Origin: Ceratopteris richardii
Lineage: Eukaryota > Streptophyta > Polypodiopsida > Polypodiales > Pteridaceae
Assembly: GCA_020310875.1 (NCBI GenBank)
Contig: CM035407.1
Coordinates: forward strand, 204,800,229 to 204,864,228
Reading direction: 5' to 3'
DNA length: 64,000 nt
The position numbers were made by a program, and so were the translations under genes. The notes beneath the pieces were generated by a model. The model did not search any database and had not been told where the DNA came from. It worked only from the letters and a program-made list of their open reading frames with translations. Positions 54,640 through 64,000 of this stretch are shown here, in pieces. The first letter of the stretch is position 1. Each line of letters begins with the position of its first letter.

Positions 54640-57250
54640 AGTTCCATTGCTATATTTTTTTTTCTAGTGATCTCTTCCTTCATTGCTTCTTCCCATTGTT
54701 TCTTACCTTTCGCTTCATCATAGCTCTGTGGTTCTTCATCTTCTTTGACCATATAAGCATAATTTTTTTGAGTCATATAAGAAGTATCATATGAGTACCT
54801 TATTGGTTGTCTCCTTGATGATCCAGCTCCGGATGTGCTTGCTTGCATTTGATCTTCATCTCCATTCACTTGCGTATGTGATTTGCCCTTTTCACGTCTT
54901 CTTATTTCTTCTTCAGATGCTTCAGTATAGTAATCTTGATCTGTGCGCCAACTGTTTTGTTCATCAAATGTCACATCTCTAGATACCATAAACTGTTTGG
55001 TTAGAGGAATCCATAGCCTATAGCCCATCTATTTTTCATCATATCCAATGAACACATATTTTTCAGCCTTAGGTTTGAGCTTATGTCTAAGTTGTGATGG
55101 TACATAATCATAGGCAATTGATCCAAACACCTTACAATGATCTAGTATCTGTTTCTTACCCCTCCAGGCTTTGTAAGGAGTCATTCCATTTAGAGCTATA
55201 CATGAAAGTCTATTCACAAGATACGTAGCTGTATTTACAGCTTCAACCCAAAGATAATTTAGTCAGTTCTTCTCCTTTGGCATTGCTCTTGCAAACTCAA
55301 CCAGAGTTTTGTTTCTCCTCTCTACCACCCCATTCTGTTGAGGTGTGTATCTACAGCTTATTTCTCTTTTGATTCCTACATTCCAAAGATAATGATTGAA
55401 TTCTTGGGAGAAGTATTGTCATCCTCCATCAAACCTTAACCTCTTGAGCTTCTGACATGTAACTCTTTCTGCATATGCATGAAAATTTTTGATGGCTCCA
55501 AACACTTCGGATCTTTCTGTCAAAACATAAAGAGTTATCCATCTTGAAAAGAACATAATACCTAGATCTGCTAATTAATCCTTCCTTTGTTGGTCCCCAT
55601 ACATCTGTATGAATGAGCTCTAGTAATCCATCATGCTTGAATCCTTTCTTTTGAAATGGTAATCTGTGTGTTTTCCCATTTGGCATGTTTCACATTTATA
55701 AAACATGTGTTGGTTATGCACATTTGGTAATCCTAATACAAACTGATTTACCTTCATCGTTTTAATTCCTTTTTCATTAAAATGACCTAATCTCTTATGT
55801 TAGAGATCTTGTTCTATAATCACTTCATCACCACATGTGATTAAGGCTTGACCAATATTCCCTTGTACTTTTAGAATAAAGATTCTACCTTTCTTCTTAC
55901 CATAGACAATCTATTTGTATCGATTGTCTAGATCTTCCACAAATACACCTTCATTTGTAAATTTAACTTGAAATACTTTCTCCACTATTTGACCCACACT
56001 AATCAGATTCTTAGGTATTGTGGGAACATATAGTACAGTAGTTAATAGGTCAGCAACGCTCTCGCACTTCACCTTTCCAATTGAATGTAAATTGTGTCTT
56101 GTGTTATCACCTATTTGAACAGTATGACTAGAAGTGCTTTCTTCTAGTTTTGACATTAGTTCTATATTACCCAACAAATGATTAGAACAACTAGAGTCAA
56201 TATAGAATACCTTGAGATCTTCCTTCTCTGATGTACTTATTGAATTCATCATCAATGTTGCATGGTCCTCATTCTATGTATCATTCGCATAGTTGTAATA
56301 GGTGTTGTTGTTGGATTGGTTCTATCCCCAATTTCTTCCTCCACCGCTGTATCTACCTCTTTGATTTTGCCTTCCTCCTTGAAACTGACTTTGATATCTT
56401 CCACCTTTGCCTTTGCCATTACTGATCTGATTTGAACCTTGTTGATTATGCCAACAATCATAAGCTAGATGATTGCTCAAGCCACAAATCTAGCATGTCT
56501 TCTTATTGGTAATATGGTTGCCTTTTCCTCTTCTATTTCCTCTATCTTTGCTTTTGCCATTACCTCTTCCTCTTGCATAATTTGCTTGATAAGTCGATTC
56601 TTCTTTATCCTTTGCTTTGACTTTATCACTTTTCTTCTTATTCTTTGCATACATAGCCATGCTATGTCCTTTGTCTCTGTGTGACTTCAAATCTTGCTCA
56701 AATGCAGGCATCAATCCAAGCAACTAGTTTAGATTTGGTACAAAATGGTTTAGTGAAAGTTCATTAGAAACTACAAAAGGTTTCCACCTTTTGTTTCCTC
56801 TCAAACCTGCAAGAAGTTGTGCAATCAACCTATGATCATCAATGTCTTCCTCTCAAACCTTAGTGACATAATCACTAACGCTCTGACTTTGTTTCTTCTT
56901 GAAGGTTGTGAATTTTGACCATAAGCTAGCCTTCCTAGCTTTAGTAGTATTTCAGAAGTGATCCTTTAATGCATTCCAAATGTCTTTGGTTGTTTCCAAC
57001 CCTCTGATGTATGATAGCAAGTGTATCATATATGTAAGCTCTTGCGCTTGCATCTTTCTTTTGCCATAGCTTCAAAGCTTCTGACTCTTATTTCTTTGGT
57101 CTACTATCGTTTTCAAGTGTAGGCTTTTCTTCTTTACCTATCACATATTTCATTAGATCCTTACTCATAACTAAGGCTTCCATTTTGATTACCCAGATAG
57201 GATAGTTATCTCTATCCAATTTGTCAATGGAGATATGATCCGTGATGGTC
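54561..57250 (-). pseudogene. Copia 5 gag-pol fragments
   Basis: From the right: a gag start resembling DKLDRDNYPIW near 57220; Lys/Arg/Gly-rich gag (56490-56723); a degraded zinc knuckle region (about 56450); protease FYIDSSCSNHLLGN (active-site Gly changed to Ser) at about 56200; pre-integrase and HTDVWGPTKEG near 55610; RYTPQQNGVVERRN-like sequence near 55320; MTPYKAWRGKKQILDHCKVFGS near 55150; LWIPLTKQFMVSRDVTFDE and the RT approach KKQWEEAMKEE near 54690. Stops or shifts separate all of these. Confidence 0.82.
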
Positions 57251-57433
57251 TTCTTGCTTCTCCTGCAACCTGTGAGATTGAAATTTAAGGGGATGTTACC
57301 TTTGTAGGTATTTATCGTTGAAGATAGCCTTGGAGTACTTCTTGATGTCTTTTGTTGTTGAATTTTCAGTTTTCATCTCTCCACTGAAGCCCTCTTCAAT
57401 CCTCTTGTATCTGCTCCTCCTTTTACTCTTAAG

Positions 57434-57488
57434 GACCTTTTGGCTCTGATACCACTGATAGTGGTATTTTTCTTGCTCTGATACCACT
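57434..57488 (-). promoter_or_regulatory. Duplicated Met-tRNA primer site of copia 5
   Basis: GCTCTGATACCA occurs twice, at about 57435-57446 and 57475-57486, on the minus strand TGGTATCAGAGC. The outer one abuts the LTR; the inner one is a ~40-bp duplication. Confidence 0.7.
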
Positions 57489-58450
57489 TGTTGGTGTATG
57501 AGAACACCACAAGAAGCAAGCTAATGTGATATTAGAACACCTCTACAATCACCAATAGCTCACCAATGCTAAAACTCAATCTTGACAAAAATGGAATTTA
57601 TTCTAGCTTCATTCCAGTGCATTTTTGGTGACTTTTTGATTACTTTTTGGTGACTTATAATTTTGTTCCGGTGACTTTCTAGTGGCTTTTCGGTGTTGAA
57701 ACTTCTCAAAAATCACATAGTTTGGTGTCTTCTTGTTACTTTACCACCTACACTTGCACTTGTACAAAAATTCAAATACTTGACTTCATCAACTTAACAT
57801 ACCTTCATAGTTGAACTTAACTTTCTGAGTACACGTTCCGGTTTGCAAAAAAACTTCTGTTCATATATAGTAAAGGATGATAACTTCACCTTAAGCTATC
57901 ATTTATGAAAAATTTTACACTATATATCGAGAACTGAAAAACACTAGAAGAATCGTAACTGTAAATGACATTCATAGAGTTATAAAATGAGTGAGATTTC
58001 TTTCCACAAGGAGAATTGACTCTACTCTATTCCACAAATATGTGTTTTCTATTAGAGAAGATGTGTACAAAGTGGTATGGCCTTCTTCTGCTCATAACCA
58101 TAGAAAGTTCTCCTACATTGAGTAACTTTCCATCACCATCTCCCTCAGAATTATCTCGATTGCCTCTCTCACATGTAGGACTTACGCTACAAGTTCTCTA
58201 CTCTCTCTCTCTCTTGTATATATTCTGAGCACAGTTCTTTGCTCTAATTGATTTATTTATAATCGATCAGTATGTACTACAATCTATATTTGACGTAGTC
58301 TATATCTCTTTCTTTCTTCATTCTCTGCTTCTTCATCCACTTCACTATCCACTCCCCTGCTTCATTAAGTGAGCATTTATATACAACTTCTCTACATGCT
58401 CCTAAAATCAAGGATTGTAGAATCTTTGGGACTCTGATTGATTCTCTAGT
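57489..58450 (-). repeat. 5' LTR of copia 5
   Basis: Inner end TGTTGGTGTATGAGAACACC (CA on the minus strand) at 57489. TTCCGGTGACTT-like words at about 57665, as in the copia 4 LTR. A TATATAAATG-type TATA box lies on the minus strand near 58375. The outer boundary is estimated. Confidence 0.65.
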
Positions 58451-58859
58451 TTACATGATATTACAATTGTTAATTTATCCCTTCACATAGGCATGGGTTT
58501 TTTGAGCGTTTGTCTCCTGGTTCTTCGTCCTTCTTTTTCTTTTCTTTTCTTTGACGTCTTCTAGACTTCATGTCTAATTCGTGAGTGAAGCCCCAACATT
58601 ATTGAAGAGGTAATTTTCCTTTTCCTTGGAATTCACCTTAGTATAAGGAATAGATGCAAATATGATGACCGCAACCCCATCACAAACCTTAGGACTGCTT
58701 TTCAAAAGAACAAGAAGGAAAGCAGTTCGTAGGTTAGCCAACCCCCTTTTATCCACATCCTAAATAGGAAATATGGTGGCTCAAGTAGACCTAGAAACTC
58801 TAATTTCATGACTGAATACCAAATTTCCTTCATTTAGAGGATGAACACATGAAGACCCC
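58451..58859. other. Stretch without recognisable feature
   Basis: Mixed DNA with short frames only. It ends where the inverted LTR piece begins. Confidence 0.4.
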
Positions 58860-59065
58860 TGTAATAAAGTAAGTCTATGATCTAAGGGTCTGGCCGGTTC
58901 AAACAGATCTAAAATTGGATACCGTTTGGTCACTCGTCTATAGGACCAAAGATCTCAAGTATAGACTCAAGCAAAATTTCATGTGCTCTCAAATTCAAGT
59001 AATCCACTTAGCCTAGTGGTTAAGTCTCATGGTTGTGAAGGAGAAGGTCTTGGGTTCAACTCCGC
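58860..59065 (+). repeat. Partial inverted copy of the pol III-box LTR (copy b)
   Basis: TGTAATAAAGTAAGTC at 58860 onward is the reverse complement of the end of the LTR at 59291-59786, matching about 59580-59786. Contains A-box-like TAGCCTAGTGG (59009-59019) and B-box-like GGGTTCAACTCC (59052-59063), 33 bases apart, in + orientation. It breaks off after the B box. Confidence 0.75.
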
Positions 59066-59290
59066 TTCATGCAGCCAGACTTTCTCCCTTCTTTTGCTTT
59101 ACTCTCCAAAGGAATTCGGGAGCAAAATGATGCCACACCCGCGAGCAAGAAACTCTACGCACAAGCGGTTAAGTTCGGAAAAACAATGATGAAACTATGC
59201 TACAATGATGATCAATGAAGGAAGCTAATGGAGAGAAGCATGATGACGCTCACTCCAAGGTCACCATGGAAGCTCTAGCTCTGATACCAA
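59066..59290. other. Spacer between inverted LTR pieces, with primer site
   Basis: GCTCTGATACCA at 59278-59289 is a minus-strand Met-tRNA primer site next to the LTR at 59291. CAAGGTCACCATGGAA precedes it, as at 8811-8827 beside the related LTR. No coding sequence. Confidence 0.6.
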
Positions 59291-59786
59291 TGCAAGAGAA
59301 CAAGGATTACGACCACCACTTGCTAGAGAGATGACTCTCCTCCCAACCTTATGCTTGTATATATAGCTCCTCAAATCAATGAGGACCACAAATGTAACTA
59401 GAGTCCACAAGTGCATGTGCAATCTCCTCCACTCCTTTCATACCTTCCACTAGAGTCCACTAGTGGTTGTTGTACTCACCTCTTGAGTTAAGTCTCCCTG
59501 GACTCAAGTTAACTCACCTTAACTTGAGTTGAAAGGCTCTAGAGCTCCTTGGGCAAAACTCTCTCCCCATGCTCCCCATGGGAGTTGAACCCAAGACCTC
59601 CTCCTTCACAAACATGAGACTTAACCACTAGGCTAAGTGGATTACTTGAATATAAAAGAGCACATGAACTTATGCTTGAGTCTATACTTGAGATCTTTGG
59701 TCCTACAGACGAGTGACCAAACGGTATCCGATTTCAGATCTGTCTAAACCCGCCAGACCCTTAGATCATAGACTTACTTTATTACA
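59291..59786 (-). repeat. LTR carrying pol III A/B boxes (copy c)
   Basis: TGCAAGAGAAC at 59291 to ATTACA at 59786, 496 bp, TG...CA on the minus strand. Related to 8848-9296. Minus-strand A box TAGCCTAGTGG (59625-59635) and B box GGGTTCAACTC (59582-59592). The T-arm-like TGGG-TTCAACT-CCCA pairs. The right flank is a gag relic. Confidence 0.7.
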
Positions 59787-60100
59787 ACCCCCATGAGCAT
59801 GTTACAAGATTTTTAGCCCTATGCAAAACAAGGGGGTTAATGGGAAGAGAAGATGCATTTTTAATTCTTTTCCCAACAACATTAGAGGGCTTAGTAGACA
59901 AATGGCTTAGTCAATTCATCAAAACCATTTTACCACTTAGGATTTAATGAAGGATTCTTTCAAGACACAGTTCCAACAAGGAAATATGGTAGAGAACATT
60001 CTTGAAGAATTAGAGAACCTACGTTTAGGTATAAGGGAGACATTTCCTGAATTTATGATTAGAGCAAAGGCACTTATGGCTAAGCTACCAAATTCTCCCC
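59787..60100 (+). pseudogene. Retrotransposon gag fragment
   Basis: Reads REDAFLILFPTTLEGLVDKW, then, after a shift, DSFKTQFQQGNMVENILEEL and GIRETFPEFMIRAKALMAKL. The Phe-Pro-x-Thr-Leu and Trp spacing and the later F-x-x-Q-F fit the Ty3-type gag fold. It is cut on the left by LTR copy c and on the right runs into the TCTA array, which keeps the frame open by chance. Confidence 0.6.
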
Positions 60101-60102
60101 AT

Positions 60103-60532
<430 letters not shown>

Positions 60533-61552
60533 TGATGGAGAGTGTTAATCTCCAAAAGAAAAAGCTAATCTTGAAGTTAGAGCACCTCTATATCAAGAGT
60601 AACTCAAAACCTTCACCAATTTGGAGGATCAATACTTAGTTTCCAAAATCTTGAACAAACTGTGAAGAAGGTGACTACACAGAAAGTCTTTTGTACATAA
60701 CTCACTCATTGACTTATCAAATGTGTAAAGTTTTTGATAAAACTTTGCACAGGGTGTCGCCTTTAATTTACGCACCTTCTCCAAGTTAAATCATTCCAAA
60801 AGACTCAGTAGATCTTGAGAAATGATCTTAACAAATCACCTATGTCTAAAACTGTAGTTATTTATAGTTGACTTTGACACCTGCAACTTCTTAAGCTTCA
60901 TTCTCTCAAAGTAGAACCCGTTTATGCAAATGCTTTTAGCCATAGATGGCATACCTTCCAACTTAGATTTTGACTCCTCATTTGTGCAAAACTTTACACT
61001 GTGCACTGAGAAATGGTCAATTCTTTGACCATCGAGATTGTGCCTGTTTCAGAAAACACTCACCACTTCTTCACATATGAATGTTCCTACTCATAATTCT
61101 TACAGCCTGTTTACAATTAGGCTCTCAAACTTTAACCATAGACTCATTAACTATGGAATTAGACATCTACAAAAGGATTCTTGAAATGATCAAACACAGA
61201 AGGAGAACTCTCAGAAATATCAGGCATAACTTTTCTTCATTTCTGGAAAACTTTACATCTGAGTGATGAGAGAGAACTTACTCACTTCTAAAGTGTCTAA
61301 TGACTCATACAACTTCTAATTTCTCTATTCACATCCTCTCTCATATTTGCCCCGACATTTTACTTATATATATAGGCAAATATGTACAATCTCATAACCA
61401 TACAAAAGTATAAGTGAACTATCTTTGAATTAATGTACATATGTATACACATCTTCATCCTTTGAACATATGCTTCATATCTTGATCTTTTCTTCAGTCC
61501 TTGACTTCAAACCTTCATTAAGACTTCAATTGTTGATTGCCTTGCACCAACA
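60533..61552 (-). repeat. 3' LTR of copia 7
   Basis: 1020 bp; minus strand starts TGTTGGTGCAAGGC and ends CACTCTCCATCA. Minus-strand GAGGGGGAGC next to it is the polypurine tract (61553-61563). Confidence 0.93.
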
Positions 61553-61560
61553 GCTCCCCC

Positions 61561-64000
61561 TCAGTCATCAATTGAGGTTTTCTCTATCTTCTTTATACCT
61601 GCCATGTCTTTGAATCTTTGTAGCTTTGGTCTATCCAAGCTCTTTGTTAGCATATCAGGTATCTGATCTTTTGTTGAAGCATGTATTACTTCAATCTCCT
61701 TATCCATCACCTTCTCTCTTAGAAAGTGATACTGAATCTCAATATGTTTAGTCCTGGCATGAAAAACAGGATTAGCAGCTAAATACAATGAACTCATGTT
61801 ATCTCCATGAATAGTGGGTGTATTCTGGATGATGTCAAAACTCTTCATAAGAGTCTTAAGCCATATCACTTCCTTTGCAGCTTCAACCATACCTTTGTAC
61901 TCAGCCTCTGTGGATGATAAAGCAACTGTGTGTTGCTTCTTTGAACACCATGAAATTAACTTATCTCCCACATAACACAAGTATCCATAAGTTGATCTCC
62001 TATCATCAGGATTACCTGCCCAATCTGTATCACTATAAATCTTGATGTTTGTATCTGATATAAAACCATAATACAAACCCTCTTTGAGTGTACCCTTAAT
62101 GTACCTCAACACTCTTTGTCTTGCAATCCAATGTTCTTTCCTAGGACAATGCATGAATTGAGATAATACTCTAACTGCATATGACAAATCAGACCTAGTT
62201 AATGTAGCATAGATTAGACTACCAACCAAACTTTGATATAGCTTCATGTCCTTGAATTCTTCTCCTCCATATCTACTCAATTTGTGATTCACCTCCATTG
62301 GAGTAGGTGCTACCCTGCAATCATTCATCTTAAACTTGATCAACAAGTTTTTCAAGTACCTTTCTTGAGTTACATACACTCCATGTTGAGTGTATGAGAT
62401 CTCCATGCCCAAGAAATATGACAAGTCTCCCAAGTCACTAATCTTGAACTCTTTCTCCATTTGCTTCTTTAGGCTTTGAATGCCTTTCTCATCTATACAT
62501 GTAAGAATTATGTCATCAACATATATGCACATGTAAATGAACCCATCATCACTTGCTTTAACAAGCAAGCTACTATCTGCTTTAGATACTTGAAAACCAA
62601 GTTCCTTCAAGAACTTCACAAGTCTATAATTCCATGCCCTTGGGGCCTGCTTCAAACCATACAAAGCTCTCTTGAGCTTGCACACATGATCTGGATACCT
62701 TTCATCTCTGAATGCTTGTGGTTGCTCCATGAAAACATCATCTGAAATATAACCATTTAGAAAAGCATTCTTCACATCTACTAGACATAATTTCCAACCT
62801 TTACATGCAGCAATAGCTATAAGTGTCCAGACGGTTGTCATCTTTGCCACATGACTATAGGTCTCATCATAATCTATACCATATGTCTGAGCAAACCCTT
62901 TCACAACAAGTCTAGCTTTATACCTAGACACACTTCCATCTGCAAATCTCTTTGTCTTGTAGACCCATTTGCATCCAATGATATTCTGACTATTTGGTTT
63001 AGGAACCAAATCCCATGTCTGATTCTCCATCAATGCATCATACTGTTCCTCCATAGCCTTCTCCCAATTTTCCTTACCTTTTGCCTCTTCATATGTAGAA
63101 GGGTCTTCATCTGCCTTTATCATATAAGCATAATCTTTGGTGGCCAAAAAAGAAGTGTCATAGCTATACCTTGTAGGTTGCCATTTATGTCTTGTTGACC
63201 TTCTGAGTTCTCCACTCCTTGAGGTTTCTCGTTCATCACATTTTGGATCAAACCTTGGCACTTCTTCAACTTCAACCTGTACTTCATTGTTCTCCTCTTC
63301 ATCAAATATCTGAACCTTTGATTTACCTTTCTTTTGATTTACAATTTCTTCATCACTTGCATAAATATTGATTGTACCTGCATACCAAGTACCTTGCTCA
63401 TCAAATGTAACATCCTTTGACAAAATGGATTGTTTTGTGGATGGACTCCACAACCTATATCCCATCTGCTTATCATCATATCCAATAAACACATACTTTT
63501 CAGCTTTAGGTTCCAATTTGTGCCTTCATTGAGTTGGCACATATGCATATGCCAAACATCCAAGTACTTTGCAATGATCTAGAGTAGGTCTCTTACCCCA
63601 CCATGCCTAATATGGTGTCATACCCTGCAAAGCTTTACATGGTAATCTATTGACCAAATATGTGGCTGTATTTATAGCCTCCGCCCACAAATAATTTGGG
63701 CAATTTTTCTCCTTCATCATGGATCTTGCAAACTCAACAAGAGTTCTATTCCTCCTTTCTGCTACACCATTTTGTTGAGGAGAGTACTTGCAAGTAATTT
63801 CCCTTTTTATACCTGCATTCCACAAGTAATCATTGAACCCATTAGAGAAATACTCTCCCCCTCCATCTGACCTTAGTCTCTTCAACTTTTGACCTGTAAT
63901 TCTCTCTACATACACATGATAATGTTTGAATATTGAATACCTCTGACTTATCTTTGATCACATAGATAGTGATCCATCTGGTAGCATCATCAACATAAAT
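61561..64000 (-). pseudogene. Copia 7 pol: integrase, RT, RNase H
   Basis: 651 open codons (61561-63516) cover the integrase end (KYVFIGYDDKQMGYRLWSP), RT with [11 protein letters not shown] and YVDD (IYVDDIILTC), and RNase H with SDTDWAGNPDDRRS and SSTEAEY. In the same frame upstream are a TGA at 63526-63528, a TAG at 63607-63609 and then 102 open codons with RSDGGGEY and NGVAERRNR of the integrase core. Near 63918 a 2-bp loss shifts the frame again. The frame continues past the window edge. Confidence 0.92.

Larger units (their letters stand above)
54640..58450 (-). mobile_element. Truncated copia element, reverse orientation (copia 5)
   Basis: On the minus strand: LTR (57489 to about 58450), primer site, gag, protease, integrase and the start of RT, where it is cut near 54665. 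Its LTR shares words with copia 4, for example the GTGTTTTCTATTAGAGAAGATGTGTACA region (58040) with its reverse complement near 46920. It is heavily mutated. Confidence 0.8.
60533..64000 (-). mobile_element. Ty1/copia element, 3' half (copia 7)
   Basis: 3' LTR 60533-61552, polypurine tract, then pol on the minus strand running off the right edge. Same family as copia 1 and 3. The 5' part is outside the window. The left flank is the TCTA array. Confidence 0.93.

Overview
The window is a piece of plant nuclear DNA made almost entirely of transposable elements. The evidence is Ty1/copia elements with Met-tRNA primer sites, a Ty3/gypsy element with a tRNA-Asp primer site, a CACTA-type DNA transposon with GT-AG introns, nested insertions with 5-bp target duplications, and long CA/GT and TCTA microsatellites. 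This fits a land plant with a large, repeat-rich genome; the sequence alone does not name the species. I found no convincing host gene, rRNA or intact tRNA gene.

Layout. 1-3582: internally deleted Ty3/gypsy copy (+). 3583-6505: right part of a CACTA-like element with remains of a spliced ORF, flanked by CA and GT arrays. 6506-8847: non-coding DNA with a run of degenerate tRNA-like modules. 8848-9296: LTR with internal pol III-type boxes, inserted in a copia fragment (9297-10262, -). 10263 onward: left end of a second CACTA-like element, whose first recognisable exon is cut at 13209 by a 16.3-kb Ty3/gypsy element (13210-29480, -; LTRs 611 bp; target duplication TGCGG). The exon resumes at 29486 and is cut again at 29737 by a young copia element (29738-36176, LTRs 1023 bp). 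That copia element abuts a different, truncated copia element (36177 to about 39290). 39300-43804: LTR scraps, short tandem repeats and a decayed coiled-coil coding region. 43805-53676: copia element with target duplication CATGG, itself containing a nested copia element (46542-50041, target duplication TCAAA). 54640 to about 58450: reversed truncated copia element. 58860-59786: an LTR with an inverted partial copy beside it. 59787-60100: gag scrap. 60103-60532: TCTA array. 60533-64000: 3' half of a further copia element (-).

The most unusual object is the 16.3-kb gypsy element. Between pol and the 3' LTR it carries about 4.3 kb of sense-strand accessory coding sequence (unknown N-terminal domain, Pro/Ser/Thr-rich stretch, long coiled coils, unknown C-terminal domain). 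It has a second aspartic protease domain after integrase, a tandemly duplicated integrase zinc-binding module (also present in the copy at 1-3582), and a leader minisatellite built on a TCGCGA-centred near-palindrome. Its LTRs differ at only about 6 of 611 positions by eye, yet its reading frames carry several stops and shifts.

The copia elements at 29738, 43805 and 60533 are one family (LTR about 1.02 kb, ending CTCCATCA, Gly-Arg-rich gag with one zinc knuckle, single gag-pol frame). The copy at 29738 is nearly intact, with one nonsense codon early in gag.
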